Below, one piece after another: positions 17,557 to 27,211 of a stretch of 64,000 nt of DNA (positions are counted from its first letter, which is position 1; the number at the start of each line of letters is the position of its first letter). The translations under genes were made by a program, and so were the position numbers. The stretch covers positions 8,789 to 72,788 of the forward strand of contig CALHQV010000132.1 in the NCBI GenBank assembly GCA_938038035.1, given 5' to 3'. Below the pieces are notes generated by a model. That model ran no database searches. It was given only the letters and a program-made list of their open reading frames with translations, and was not told the origin of the DNA. Source of the stretch: an uncultured Gemella sp. Its GTDB lineage: Bacteria; Bacillota; Bacilli; Staphylococcales; Gemellaceae.

Positions 17557-19743
17557 ATGTCTTATCTAGATAGAATAAATATAGATTTTGATAGAGATTT
17601 ATTCATTCTTCCAGTAGATGAATATAAACGAGATATTGACCCAATTGGTCAGTATATCGAGCAACAAGCTCAATTCTTACACATCATGGAAGATATCTCT
17701 ATAGAAGAAGCAGAAACATTTGTTAAGAAAACCATTGGTAAAGAAGGTAAATATCCTATTAGAAACCCAATGGTAACTTATGTTCGTAAAGATGAATATG
17801 GTGACCGAGTTAAAGACAGAACTAGTTTATTAACTTATATTAACTCTACTTTAAAAGAGAGTGAGATATTAACAGCTACATTTACGACATTTGTTAGTCA
17901 AGATAAAAAATTATCTTATATTTCGGAATATGTAGACCACCAAATCCCTAAGCGTAAAAAATTAAAGAAACTCCAGTTTCAAAAGAAACAAGAAGGTGAT
18001 AAAGTAGGTGAAGCATTTGCTAATAACGGACAGAACAATATTAAACGTTCTATTAACTCCATCTCTGGTGCCTCTTCTATCGTCTCTACGCCTATCTACA
18101 TGGCCTCTATGCACCCTATCCTTACTTCTACTTGTCGGATGACTTCAGGCTATGCTAACGCTAACAATGAGAAGCTATTGGGTGGTAATCGCCATTACCA
18201 TAATCCAGACATTACCATTAATAACCTTTGTGTACTAACTTATCGAATTAATGAAGATAAGATTGAGAAGTTTCTTAATGATAATAACCTTTATGTCCCA
18301 ACAGCTGAAGAGTTATTTGAAGACGTATTAAACTCTACACGTCTATATTGGAGATGGTCTGAAAAAGAACAAATTATCTTAGAATTCTTAAAGAAATGTA
18401 ATCGAGAACAAAGAGCTTCTATTGCATTTACTTACGACATGTATTTAATGCGTAAATATAATCCAGAATTCATGAAAAAGTTTATTATTCGTTTAGCGAC
18501 CAATAAAGTACCTGATTCTGACATGACTATTGCTGATGCTAAAACCATCTTTAGTAAAGCAAAAGAATCTATTCGTAATATTGGTATCCAGATTAATGCT
18601 GATTTAGTAAAAGGTTTGAAAGAAGACCAATACGTAGATACAGATACTATTTTAAAAATCAGTAGCTGTATTGTTAATATCTACCAAACTTTTGAATTAT
18701 ACAGTGATTATATTACGACATTCTTAAGAAGTAACCATATCCCACCATCTCTTGCTATGTTCCCAAATAGCTTAAGGAAAGTAGTATTGATGTCAGATAC
18801 AGACTCCTCTATGTTTACCACACAAGGTTGGACAAACTGGATTGTAGATGAAACCAATGACGAAACCTTACGTTTCCCTGTATTTGCAAATATCGTAGGT
18901 TTAGTAGATGCTACTTTAAAACACCATTTGGCTATTATGTCTTTTAACTTAGGTGTCTCTAAGAAGAAATGGTCTTTAATCTCCATGAAGAATGAGTTTA
19001 GTTTTGATACATTCGCTTCCATGGGTAAAACCAAACACTATATTGCTTCGATTAACTATCAAGAAGGCAACGTATATAGTAAGATTTCTATTGAGAAGAA
19101 AGGTGTTCACTTAAAGAACTCTAACTCACCTCAAGAAATTATTAACCATGCTGAAGATATTATGCTTCGTCTTTATAGTATTAAAGAGAGAGCAGAGAGA
19201 AAGCTAGACAATTATTCTGTTAAATTAACCACCATTCTTAAAGAAATTGCTGATGAAGAAAGAAAGATTTTCAGAATCGTAGACCAAGGTGATGTAGAAT
19301 ATTATCGGTCTAAACAGATTAAAGATGAGGAAGCATATAAGAATGATGGTGAGAATTCACCTTATGCTCACTATACCTTCTGGAATGAAACATTTGGTCA
19401 TTATTACGGTTTTACAGCACCTCCACCTTATAGTGCATTTGATGTAAAACTAAGTATTAACAATAAGACTAAAATGAAAGAGTTCTTAGACTCATTTGAA
19501 AATCAAGAATTAGCAGATAAGATTAGGAAGAATATGGAAAGACGTGGTAAAGATGTATTAGGTACCATCAATATCCCGTATGAAGTATTTGTTGGTAAAT
19601 CTATTCCAAAAGAGATTATCCCTTATGTAGCTAAGCGAGAATTGGTAGCAAATATTTGTAGCCCTTACTATATCGCATTAGAAGCAGTAGGTATGTTCTT
19701 CTTGGATAAGAATGTAACTAAACTAATCTCTGATTATTACTAA
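17557..19743 (+). CDS. B-family DNA polymerase, C-terminal part (motifs B and C)
   Basis: This is the second half of a split replicative DNA polymerase. Motif B is seen as KRSINSISGAS (Lys163, Asn167, Gly171), in which Ser replaces the usual Tyr before Gly. Motif C is MSDTDSS (Asp414 and Asp416), which supplies catalytic metal ligands. The thumb would follow, and the 728-aa length leaves room for extra domains. There is no exonuclease and no motif A; both are in the minus-strand gene at 43907-45706. The ATG follows ACAGGAGTTC. Function would require assembly with that protein, because motif A carries the third catalytic aspartate. Confidence 0.82.
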   Translation: MSYLDRINIDFDRDLFILPVDEYKRDIDPIGQYIEQQAQFLHIMEDISIEEAETFVKKTIGKEGKYPIRNPMVTYVRKDEYGDRVKDRTSLLTYINSTLKESEILTATFTTFVSQDKKLSYISEYVDHQIPKRKKLKKLQFQKKQEGDKVGEAFANNGQNNIKRSINSISGASSIVSTPIYMASMHPILTSTCRMTSGYANANNEKLLGGNRHYHNPDITINNLCVLTYRINEDKIEKFLNDNNLYVPTAEELFEDVLNSTRLYWRWSEKEQIILEFLKKCNREQRASIAFTYDMYLMRKYNPEFMKKFIIRLATNKVPDSDMTIADAKTIFSKAKESIRNIGIQINADLVKGLKEDQYVDTDTILKISSCIVNIYQTFELYSDYITTFLRSNHIPPSLAMFPNSLRKVVLMSDTDSSMFTTQGWTNWIVDETNDETLRFPVFANIVGLVDATLKHHLAIMSFNLGVSKKKWSLISMKNEFSFDTFASMGKTKHYIASINYQEGNVYSKISIEKKGVHLKNSNSPQEIINHAEDIMLRLYSIKERAERKLDNYSVKLTTILKEIADEERKIFRIVDQGDVEYYRSKQIKDEEAYKNDGENSPYAHYTFWNETFGHYYGFTAPPPYSAFDVKLSINNKTKMKEFLDSFENQELADKIRKNMERRGKDVLGTINIPYEVFVGKSIPKEIIPYVAKRELVANICSPYYIALEAVGMFFLDKNVTKLISDYY

Positions 19744-19755
19744 TAGGAAATCAAA

Positions 19756-20149
19756 ATGAATAGTATATTCTGGGGTGTATACCTAGCAGATCTATGTAGT
19801 AAATAGAATACGTGAAGTATTTGGTGGTATTACTGTAGCTATTGCTATAGCATTTGCTGTTAAGGTATTATACTTTATTTACATCGATAAAAACGGATAT
19901 GTTAAAGAAAACGAATATCTTAATAAAGAAGAAATCAATGAGTTTTGGAAAAACCTAAATAAGAAATTTTGGGGTGTATTAGGTGGATTTGTAGTATTCA
20001 CTATTCTTCTCAATATCGTTATTCCAAATAAAGAAACCATGTACGCTATGGTTGCTTCAGAAGCTGTAGGACACGCTATTGATTCTGATATAGTGAATAA
20101 AGCCATTCATTCAATCGATAAAGATTATAAACTTAAAGAAAGTAAGTAA
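19756..20149 (+). pseudogene. Two-helix membrane protein needing a +1 frameshift
   Basis: An ATG at 19756 after TAGGAAATC opens a 16-codon frame (MNSIFWGVYLADLCSK) ending in TAG. From about 19787 the +1 frame stays open to TAA at 20149 and encodes about 115 residues. These include hydrophobic helices GITVAIAIAFAVKVLYFIYI and FWGVLGGFVVFTILLNIVI, but the frame has no start codon near its beginning. A +1 shift around 19787-19806 would give a single protein of about 127 aa. It could be a recent mutation, a sequencing error or programmed frameshifting. A terminator follows, so the unit looks gene-like. Confidence 0.7.
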
Positions 20150-20155
20150 ATATAT

Positions 20156-20185
20156 CTCTACTCTACCTTAATAGGTAGAGTAGAG
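20156..20185. terminator. Bidirectional terminator
   Basis: CTCTACTCTACC pairs with GGTAGAGTAGAG around TTAATA between convergent genes. Confidence 0.75.
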
Positions 20186-20208
20186 TATACTTATCTATAT
20201 CTTATTTT

Positions 20209-21303
20209 TTATAGTTTAAATAACCATTCAATTTCTTCAACATATAAATCATGTAAATCAGAAATCCTACTATCCTTAAATACACGTCCTCCATTAAGAG
20301 AAATCAATTCCTGTCTTAAGCGTGTTAAATAACCGCTATTGACATTCTTATCAGGAATAGCAGGTGTTAATAGACAATGCTTTAAGAATCTAGTCATAGC
20401 CAATACATATATCCATTTATTTTGTCTGGTTAACAATATCTTAGGTGTATCCATAAACTCTAATGCTCTTATGTCACCTACACCATGAATATTAGCAGCT
20501 ATCTTCTCAATAGGATAATTACCCTTTCTAGCCATCATCCAAATATCTTCAATATCTTTATCTAACTCTTTACTATTATTGTTTATGTAAAAAGAAGTAC
20601 CAGCATAATCAATAGTCTTAGCCATAGAGTCATCAGTCAATAAGATATTCTTATTGATAATTACTTGGTTAATGTGGCTAGGTAACATATTAGGTAAAAC
20701 ACACATTCCTAAGAAATATCCTGTATTAGGTAATTTATGGTCAGGATTAACCAACTTTATTTCTCTATGGTGTCTTAACCACGCAGCATACTGTAAATGC
20801 AATAAATTGATGTCAATTTGAATAATAGCAAATCCAGGTCTATCTACATAGTTCTTACTGGTCATTAGGTTATAACTAATGTGGTTTTGGTCATGACGTA
20901 AAACAGTAACAGGCACTAAGTCTTGCCAGTTTTCTTTTACATATTCCCAATCCCAATAGTTATCTACTTGTGTAATGATTTCTGTAGTAGTGGGACCGTA
21001 GAAGTTACCATAGTGTAATTTACCAATACTTCGGTCTGAAGATAAACCTAATGCATTTGCATGATACCATGCCTTATCGTTATTATAAACATAGGCAGAT
21101 ACGAATTTATCTGGTATGTTTTTAGGCATGGCAAATGATTCAATAATACGGTGAAGAATATGGTAACCACCTACGTAATAATAGTTATTACGATACCAGT
21201 TAATGGCTTTAGCTAGTCGGTTATCAATAACTCGATTAGCGAATTTTAGGTGCCACACATCTTCTTTACGAAACCGTGTAGGAAATCCGACTAGATTAAA
21301 CAT
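20209..21303 (-). CDS. Unknown 364-aa protein
   Basis: The family is not recognised. The ATG follows AGAAAGACTATAA. The protein is rich in Trp, Tyr and His in its first half (WYRNNYYYVGGYHILHR) and soluble throughout. It stands alone on the minus strand between the DNA polymerase half and the shell-protein gene. Its upstream region is shared with the divergent leader of the shell gene, where TATATTAC occurs on its strand at 21516-21523. Confidence 0.78.
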   Translation of the reverse strand: MFNLVGFPTRFRKEDVWHLKFANRVIDNRLAKAINWYRNNYYYVGGYHILHRIIESFAMPKNIPDKFVSAYVYNNDKAWYHANALGLSSDRSIGKLHYGNFYGPTTTEIITQVDNYWDWEYVKENWQDLVPVTVLRHDQNHISYNLMTSKNYVDRPGFAIIQIDINLLHLQYAAWLRHHREIKLVNPDHKLPNTGYFLGMCVLPNMLPSHINQVIINKNILLTDDSMAKTIDYAGTSFYINNNSKELDKDIEDIWMMARKGNYPIEKIAANIHGVGDIRALEFMDTPKILLTRQNKWIYVLAMTRFLKHCLLTPAIPDKNVNSGYLTRLRQELISLNGGRVFKDSRISDLHDLYVEEIEWLFKL

Positions 21304-21634
21304 ATTTATAGTCTTTCTTATTTAAATAGGTAATAGAATAAAAGTATCATCATAACATTTTATTATTTATTATACTGAGATAAAACTTGTATATACCTAT
21401 ATATGAATATGTACGAATTAGATACTCATGAGAGTATCGACCCTAAGAGATATAATATCTATTTTATTAGATACATGAAAAAACATTAATTTTTAATGTA
21501 TTTAAAAAAATTATGGTAATATATCATTAAAGTGTAGTAGGTAGTATTGATGTCAATATTACATATTACAAACAAGGCTAATACAGCCGTGTTTAATTAA
21601 GCTTAATTTAACATTCTTTGAAAAGGAAATCAAA
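21304..21634 (+). promoter_or_regulatory. Long divergent control region before the shell gene
   Basis: No supported gene is present. Going rightwards it holds the hairpin GATACTC/GAGTATC near 21422-21439, the hairpin ACATTAA/TTAATGT near 21483-21499, and TATATTAC on the minus strand (21516-21523). Then come AATATTAC and CATATTAC on the plus strand (21555-21569), a short hairpin GGCT/AGCC and the palindrome AATTAAGCTTAATT near 21596-21609. As I recall, TATATTAC resembles the early promoter element of phiKZ. Early, strong transcription of the next gene would fit. Confidence 0.45.
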
Positions 21635-23611
21635 ATGGCAATTAATGACAAACGCCAACCACAACAACCTTCCGTTAATAGCATGGAAGACATCGGCAAA
21701 ATCGCTGGTAACAGCAACTCTGGTAACACTACCAACACACAAAGCCAACCTAAACGCACTGGTTTCACCTTTGCTTCTCAAGAGGGCTTGTTCGGTTCTA
21801 CCTTCACCGTCGTAAACGATGGCTTGATGAAGATGGTTGAACAAATGAAAACCATCATCAAAGAGAGCACCCAATCTAACCGACTGGAACTGGGTTTCTA
21901 CCCACTCGACCGAAACAACCATGACCTTGGTATGGACATCCTCTTGGTTACTACCCGTGACACAGAACTGAAAGGCCCTCATGGCGTTTATGCACTGGTA
22001 ATCTGTACATCAGATTCTACTCTGACTACTGAAACCACTCAAAATGCACCAGGCCAACGTGCGTACACAATCAATACATTCCCATCTCAAATCTTCGAAG
22101 CTGACAACATTGTACAATTCTTGTTGCAAGCTGCTCGTGATTGCTTGGGTACTAATGATGTTGTATTCGCAGGCGGTTGCCCAATCTTTACTGACTTCGT
22201 AAACTTCGAAGACAAGAAAGAAATTCAACCAGCTCTTCTGAATGCAATTAACGCATGTACCCTGAAAGCATTCGCTGCATTTAACGAAGCACAAGGTAAG
22301 CTTGAGGATATTAACTTGTTGGAATACGACAACAAGAAAGAAACCCTCGAAGTAGAACGCAAGCTGCTTGGTGGTGTGATTAAAGACTTCCACGGTAACC
22401 CAGTTCGTGCTGACTGGCAACATGTTGTAAATTCTCGTCAAGTACAACAAAACAATGTAGGTTTTGTTGGTGGCTCTGTAGCTAAAGAAGTATTCTCTAT
22501 CTGTGGTTACACTGATGTAGTAATGGTAAACCCAGCCAACACTACCCATGTTGACTCACCATGGGCACGTAAGAAATTGGCTCAATCTACTGACGAGCAA
22601 ATCTTCTTGCCAGTAAATGTATTTACCAGCTTGATGCCAACTCGCGCACAATCTTTGGGTAATATCATCTACGCATTGGGTGTAGGTATTGGCGCTACAT
22701 TTGCAGACTACTGGTACATCTACGAAGCATTGAACCCACTGAAACATCCTAACGATTGGCAGCATTCAATCGCAGGTTTGGGTTACGAAGCCTCTGAAAT
22801 GTTCCGTCTGCCTGAGTTCGCCCCATTCCCAACTCCAGCCACTGACCCAAATGTATCTGAAAATGATTACTTGGACATCATTGGTCGTTACTTCTTGGAT
22901 TCTACATCATTTGCAATCGATGTAGGTTTGGGTACTCCTACTGAATGGATGATGGCTGACTTTGTAAACGCAGCGTTTGAAGAAGACCATGTTGCAGTAC
23001 AACCTGATTCTGAAAATGCTAAAATCTTGGCTGTAACTAACCACTTGTTCGGCGGTCGCTTTAAAGAAGTTTACTCTTCTTTGGGTGGTACTGGTCGTGT
23101 GGTGTTTACTCTGCCAAATCGTCGTTACCTGGTAGGTCAATACCACAATGCACAAACTAACGAATTGCGTTCTCTGCAAGACGTTGACCGTTTGTTCTTG
23201 GACAATAACGTTAACGGCATTAAAGAAAACCTGGAATTCACTCGTGCATTGGTAGGTGCTCAATCTGACGTGCGACTGGAAGTACAACAAGGCATTGGTA
23301 TTCAACAAGAAATCGTAGGTACTCTGTTGCCACACGCCCGTATCGTAGGTTACGGTGTACGTTTGGAAATTGAAAACATCTACGCTCGCGCTGTACATCA
23401 ATGTATGTTGGAAGTAGGTCCACGTCTGATTAACCGCAACGCTGTGGCTAACTTCGGTCAAACCATGTTTGCAAACTACATTGGCGCAGCAATGATTGAA
23501 TCTTTGGGTCGTTCTATCCTGTCTAACCAAACTTCAAGCAACACACAACGTAGCTCTCTGTTTGGTGCACGCTGGAGTAATGTCGTAAACGCTAGTGGTA
23601 ACAACTACTAA
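21635..23611 (+). CDS. chmA: Phage nucleus shell protein (chimallin) candidate
   Basis: ChmA self-assembles into the proteinaceous shell around phage DNA during infection. The call rests on position (directly upstream of the N-terminal half of beta-prime, as phiKZ gp54 is next to gp55), on length (658 aa, near the roughly 600-630 aa of known shell proteins) and on signs of very high expression: strongly selected codons, a long leader, a good AAAGGAAATC site and a strong terminator. The N-terminal 45 residues are Asn/Gln/Ser/Thr-rich and probably disordered, as is the Ser/Asn-rich C-terminus. The protein between is an ordered alpha/beta chain. I cannot see a sequence motif that proves the family; the major capsid protein is the main alternative. 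Confidence 0.68.
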   Translation: MAINDKRQPQQPSVNSMEDIGKIAGNSNSGNTTNTQSQPKRTGFTFASQEGLFGSTFTVVNDGLMKMVEQMKTIIKESTQSNRLELGFYPLDRNNHDLGMDILLVTTRDTELKGPHGVYALVICTSDSTLTTETTQNAPGQRAYTINTFPSQIFEADNIVQFLLQAARDCLGTNDVVFAGGCPIFTDFVNFEDKKEIQPALLNAINACTLKAFAAFNEAQGKLEDINLLEYDNKKETLEVERKLLGGVIKDFHGNPVRADWQHVVNSRQVQQNNVGFVGGSVAKEVFSICGYTDVVMVNPANTTHVDSPWARKKLAQSTDEQIFLPVNVFTSLMPTRAQSLGNIIYALGVGIGATFADYWYIYEALNPLKHPNDWQHSIAGLGYEASEMFRLPEFAPFPTPATDPNVSENDYLDIIGRYFLDSTSFAIDVGLGTPTEWMMADFVNAAFEEDHVAVQPDSENAKILAVTNHLFGGRFKEVYSSLGGTGRVVFTLPNRRYLVGQYHNAQTNELRSLQDVDRLFLDNNVNGIKENLEFTRALVGAQSDVRLEVQQGIGIQQEIVGTLLPHARIVGYGVRLEIENIYARAVHQCMLEVGPRLINRNAVANFGQTMFANYIGAAMIESLGRSILSNQTSSNTQRSSLFGARWSNVVNASGNNY

Positions 23612-23633
23612 TTACCTTCTGAAATAGAAGTAA

Positions 23634-23682
23634 ATACTGCCGAGGGGATAAAACCCTTCGGTAGTATTTTATTTTTATTTTG
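23634..23682 (+). terminator. Strong terminator after the shell gene
   Basis: ATACTGCCGAGGG 23634-23646 pairs with the segment ending GGTAGTAT near 23667 and runs into a long T-rich tract. It is one of the few terminators here with a GC-rich stem and a full U-tract. Confidence 0.85.
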
Positions 23683-23766
23683 TATAATTTTTCAAGATTC
23701 GATATATTTGAGTAGTTTATACTGCTTTTATATAAGGAAACTAGGAATTTAAAGAGAGGTAATTCA

Positions 23767-25302
23767 ATGGGTGTACATTTAAAATACATTAGTTCAGATG
23801 AGCTATTTAATAGAACCCATCACACCAAAATCGTAATCAATGAATTATCTAATCGTACTATCCGAGATAAAGCGATTGTAAATAGTTTATTGATGTTGGA
23901 GGTAGGTGAAGCATTTGACAATATCCCTAGTTGTCAGTGTGGTGCACTTTCAATGAACATCTACAAAGGTGTACGATGTAGTAAATGTGATTCGGTCGCA
24001 GAAGAGGTTGTATCTACCGACTTAGATAATAAAATGTGGGTACGTGCGCCAATTGGTGTTCCTGCATTGATGAATCCAATGTTGTGGTTTCAATTACAAA
24101 CATATTTGGAACGTTCGACCTATAAGTTTAATTTATTGCAATGGTTAACTGACCCTACGTATAAACCAAAGGTAACAAAGTTCACCAAATCTATTTCGAT
24201 GATGTTACAAAGACTAGATGAATTAGGTTTAAATGTTCGAGATTATCAGCACTTTTACGATAACTTCGATACTTATATTCATTTACTTTTAACAGAAAAA
24301 GAATTTAGACGCAGTTCCGATACGACTTCAGTATCTGGTGAAGCATTACTAAAACTTTTCAAAGAAAATCGAGATATTGTTTGGCAGCAATATATTCAAA
24401 TCCCAAATAAAGCTGTTACCATTATTGAAAACTCAAATGGTAAAAAGTGGATTGACCCAAGTACACCAAAACTATTGCGAGCTATTCGTTTAATGGTAGG
24501 TATTGACAATGAGGATAATGTCCGTGGTGGTATTTCTACTAAAACCAAATTAGCCAGAGCTTCTAAGTTCTTGAGCTATTTTAGTGAATATCAATCTATG
24601 GAAATTAACCCTAAGTTCTTGGGTTCTAAACCAGGTGAAATCCGTAAACACGTTATTGCTACACGTTCTAACTTTACAGGTCGTTTTGTAGTAACTGCCA
24701 TCAATGGCCCACACCATTATTCAGAAGTGCGTTTACCATGGATTGGGTTTATGGGTATGTTTGCTCCACAAATTCGTGCCAAACTATACCACAAGTATGG
24801 TTTATCTTCAGCTAGAGTAAATGAAATCATGACTAAGTATCAAAAGGTTTATCACCCTAAGATACATGAAATCATGTTAGAGTTGATTAGTGAATCTACA
24901 GACTCCGAAGGTAATGTAGGTATTACTATTATCATTAACCGTAACCCATCGTTGAAACATGGTTCGATTGTACGATTACGTATTCCTCCAGTAGTAGGTG
25001 TTAAGACAGATGTGCGTGATATGTCTGCTTCAACCTCTGGTAAAATTGCAGCATGGTATAATGGTGACTTTGATGGTGACCAAGAAACTTTCTTAGCTGT
25101 ACTGGATAAACGTATGTCAAAAGCATTTGAACCATTTGACGCTAAGTATTCAGTAGGTGATTTAATCAATGTTTACGAAGCAGACGGTGTGACTTCCATT
25201 TCTAAACAAACAGCAATGGCTTTAGCGAATACGTTATTGCTACACGATGAGCAACAACCAACCAAAGCACAAGCTGACTTTATGTCTAGATTTGTAGCAT
25301 AA
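23767..25302 (+). CDS. RNA polymerase beta-prime, N-terminal part
   Basis: This is the catalytic half of beta-prime of a phage multisubunit RNA polymerase. The active-site loop is NGDFDGDQ, with Asp434, Asp436 and Asp438 as the three magnesium ligands. Near the N-terminus Cys56, Cys58, Cys71 and Cys74 form a likely zinc ribbon. The segment KFLGSKPGEIRKHVIATRSNF before the active site matches the conserved run of beta-prime up to the catalytic loop. The ATG follows AGAGAGGTAATTC. The chain stops soon after the active site, and the rest is encoded at 37935-40025. In phiKZ the two beta-prime parts of the non-virion enzyme are gp55 and gp74; position suggests this is the gp55 counterpart. Confidence 0.92.
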   Translation: MGVHLKYISSDELFNRTHHTKIVINELSNRTIRDKAIVNSLLMLEVGEAFDNIPSCQCGALSMNIYKGVRCSKCDSVAEEVVSTDLDNKMWVRAPIGVPALMNPMLWFQLQTYLERSTYKFNLLQWLTDPTYKPKVTKFTKSISMMLQRLDELGLNVRDYQHFYDNFDTYIHLLLTEKEFRRSSDTTSVSGEALLKLFKENRDIVWQQYIQIPNKAVTIIENSNGKKWIDPSTPKLLRAIRLMVGIDNEDNVRGGISTKTKLARASKFLSYFSEYQSMEINPKFLGSKPGEIRKHVIATRSNFTGRFVVTAINGPHHYSEVRLPWIGFMGMFAPQIRAKLYHKYGLSSARVNEIMTKYQKVYHPKIHEIMLELISESTDSEGNVGITIIINRNPSLKHGSIVRLRIPPVVGVKTDVRDMSASTSGKIAAWYNGDFDGDQETFLAVLDKRMSKAFEPFDAKYSVGDLINVYEADGVTSISKQTAMALANTLLLHDEQQPTKAQADFMSRFVA

Positions 25303-25316
25303 AGAAAGGAATGAGT

Positions 25317-25943
25317 ATGGCTAGATTACACTTGGGTGGTAGAGATACAGCTCGTGTACATATGTACGGTACCATGAACATGGATACAGTCAATTTTATT
25401 CAAAATAGAATTGATAACATCACTAACCTATATGGTGAAGGGGCAGCGTGGTTTCAAGATAAACTACAGCAAAGATTTAACGACAGTGCTATTCGTTCTA
25501 TCAATATTGCTCAAAACAATATGCGTTATAGTGGTGGCGTATTCGACGATGGTATCCACCAAATGTTTAGCATTGATGACTTTAGGACAGCATCTCGTAA
25601 TAACCAACGATACGTTCTCTCTAATCCTTACTTCCAGAAAGAATATAGTAGTGGACGTATCGAAGGTTGGGGATTTGAAGAAGACAGATTCCCTAAACTC
25701 ACAGGTGAAGACAATCCATATTATCAACAAGTGGTGGATGGTATGGTTCAGTACGCTGATGAGAATTACGATGGTGAAGAACACGATGAGAAATTTGTCA
25801 TTTATTCCAATGACGCATTAGATGAACTTCCTGAACTCTTAATGAATCAGAAAGTTATGGTGCGTAATAACTGGAATAGATTCTATGGCATGATTTCAGA
25901 GGGTGAAGAAGATCCATCTAGTTTACATGGTGCATACCTTTAA
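25317..25943 (+). CDS. Unknown 208-aa protein after beta-prime
   Basis: The family is not recognised. The ATG at 25317 is preferred to the one at 25311 because AAAGGA lies six bases before it but touches the earlier one. The protein is acidic, rich in Asn, Tyr and Gly, and soluble. It starts 14 bp after the beta-prime half and is probably co-translated with it, so a link with transcription is possible but unproven. Confidence 0.77.
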   Translation: MARLHLGGRDTARVHMYGTMNMDTVNFIQNRIDNITNLYGEGAAWFQDKLQQRFNDSAIRSINIAQNNMRYSGGVFDDGIHQMFSIDDFRTASRNNQRYVLSNPYFQKEYSSGRIEGWGFEEDRFPKLTGEDNPYYQQVVDGMVQYADENYDGEEHDEKFVIYSNDALDELPELLMNQKVMVRNNWNRFYGMISEGEEDPSSLHGAYL

Positions 25944-25956
25944 TATCTGATACAGA

Positions 25957-25984
25957 CTACTACCACTAGTAATAGTGGTAGTAG
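25957..25984 (+). terminator. 11-bp hairpin
   Basis: CTACTACCACT pairs with AGTGGTAGTAG and is followed by a loosely T-rich stretch. It ends the beta-prime transcript or marks a processing site. Confidence 0.6.
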
Positions 25985-26017
25985 CCTTCCTATAACTTTT
26001 ATTTTTTAGGGTAAATC

Positions 26018-26506
26018 ATGAAACCTAGAAGCAATAATCCAAAAATAAAACTGGTTCCTACTTTGGATAAAGAAGGATGGTTACAATATGGTGAAAAGAA
26101 TAAACTAGATCGATTACTGGCTTATTTTTTTACATCTGAAGCGTCTCAATCTACATTATACTATGGTAGCATACCCACCTATCAATCTATTGCAGCTAAT
26201 AATATAGAAGACATTTCTACTCTTAGGGAACAACTAGAAACAAGTGTTACTGAATACTTAAGAAAGTATTTAGAGAGTGTGAATGTTGAAGTCTATGTTA
26301 CTACAGTAGATGGTGTAATTAAAGATATCCACGAATTAGAAGCAGAAAATGCAGTGGGTATTAAAATGAATGTCCAATATTACGATAACGATAAATTCGT
26401 TGTTTTTGAGAAGAATGTAATCTATAAAGAAGGTATCTTCAATTATGTATTGGATAAATTCAACACAGGTTTTTCTATCTCGGAAGATTACCGTGATCCA
26501 CGTTAA
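26018..26506 (+). CDS. Unknown 162-aa protein
   Basis: The family is not recognised. The start has a modest TAGGGTAA site. The protein is acidic and mixed alpha/beta. A strand-rich section from about residue 90 (VEVYVTTVDGVIKDIHELEA) resembles phage head-tail or small hub domains only in general pattern. It lies 22 bp before the 214-aa gene. Confidence 0.75.
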   Translation: MKPRSNNPKIKLVPTLDKEGWLQYGEKNKLDRLLAYFFTSEASQSTLYYGSIPTYQSIAANNIEDISTLREQLETSVTEYLRKYLESVNVEVYVTTVDGVIKDIHELEAENAVGIKMNVQYYDNDKFVVFEKNVIYKEGIFNYVLDKFNTGFSISEDYRDPR

Positions 26507-26528
26507 TTAGTAAAAAAAGGAAATTAAA

Positions 26529-27173
26529 ATGGCAGAATATAGCTTAGTAGAAACAGCTAATGAATTATCAGTCGTCCGTCCTGGCGAAGAGTTTAATGAA
26601 CAAGCTATTATGGTAAACAGCGTTAAACCAGTAGTCGATGCATTAAACAATGAAGCAAAACTTAAAAACGAATCTCGTTCTATCATTAATGTTTTAGAAT
26701 ACATTGATAACTTCTTACCCATGCATTGTGGTTATGTCACTGACGAAGACCGATACACTATTGAAGATTGGTTAGATTTTGCCGGTGGTCCGTTTAATGA
26801 AGTAGACTTAGTAGATAAAGACGGAAACATTGTTGCTACTGTACCGTCTATGTATCCTAATAACAGTTATGTATTGTTAAACGAAGAAGTAGAAGAGATT
26901 GATGATAATACTACTTCATTAGGTCGTAAGTTTGAAATCATTAATAATACAGGTGATAATTATCGAACTATCTCACGTAAATCTCGTACAGATTTATACG
27001 AAAGTATGTTAGAGAGATTTGATGGAAGTGTCATTGAAGCACATAAAGCAAAATGGAATGCATTCTTTGTGAAAATGGGCTTATTTAAACCTACAGGTGA
27101 AACCAACGAGAAACAAACTAATAGTGAAGATGATGTGGTAAATGGTGAATCTAATCCATTTATTTCTTACTAA
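26529..27173 (+). CDS. Unknown 214-aa protein
   Basis: The family is not recognised. The ATG follows AAAAAAGGAAATTAAA. The protein is acidic, with an Asp/Glu/Asn-rich disordered tail of about 25 residues (ending SEDDVVNGESNPFISY). It belongs to a run of plus-strand genes between the two polymerase clusters. Acidic tails of this kind often mediate contacts with DNA-processing partners, but nothing more can be said. Confidence 0.77.
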   Translation: MAEYSLVETANELSVVRPGEEFNEQAIMVNSVKPVVDALNNEAKLKNESRSIINVLEYIDNFLPMHCGYVTDEDRYTIEDWLDFAGGPFNEVDLVDKDGNIVATVPSMYPNNSYVLLNEEVEEIDDNTTSLGRKFEIINNTGDNYRTISRKSRTDLYESMLERFDGSVIEAHKAKWNAFFVKMGLFKPTGETNEKQTNSEDDVVNGESNPFISY

Positions 27174-27211
27174 AAACCATTTCTGAATATTAGTTTAAAA
27201 GGAAGTGTCCA

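Noticed and set aside
21403..21489. 28-codon open frame in the shell-gene control region
   Set aside because: No ribosome binding site, and it contains two hairpins; it is more likely leader DNA.
22010..23530. Long minus-strand open frames opposite the shell gene
   Set aside because: They are a by-product of the selected codon use of the shell gene; they have no ribosome binding sites and odd composition.
21635..23611. Major capsid protein as the identity of the 658-aa protein
   Set aside because: High expression would fit, but position next to beta-prime and the length fit chimallin better. It is kept as the main alternative.
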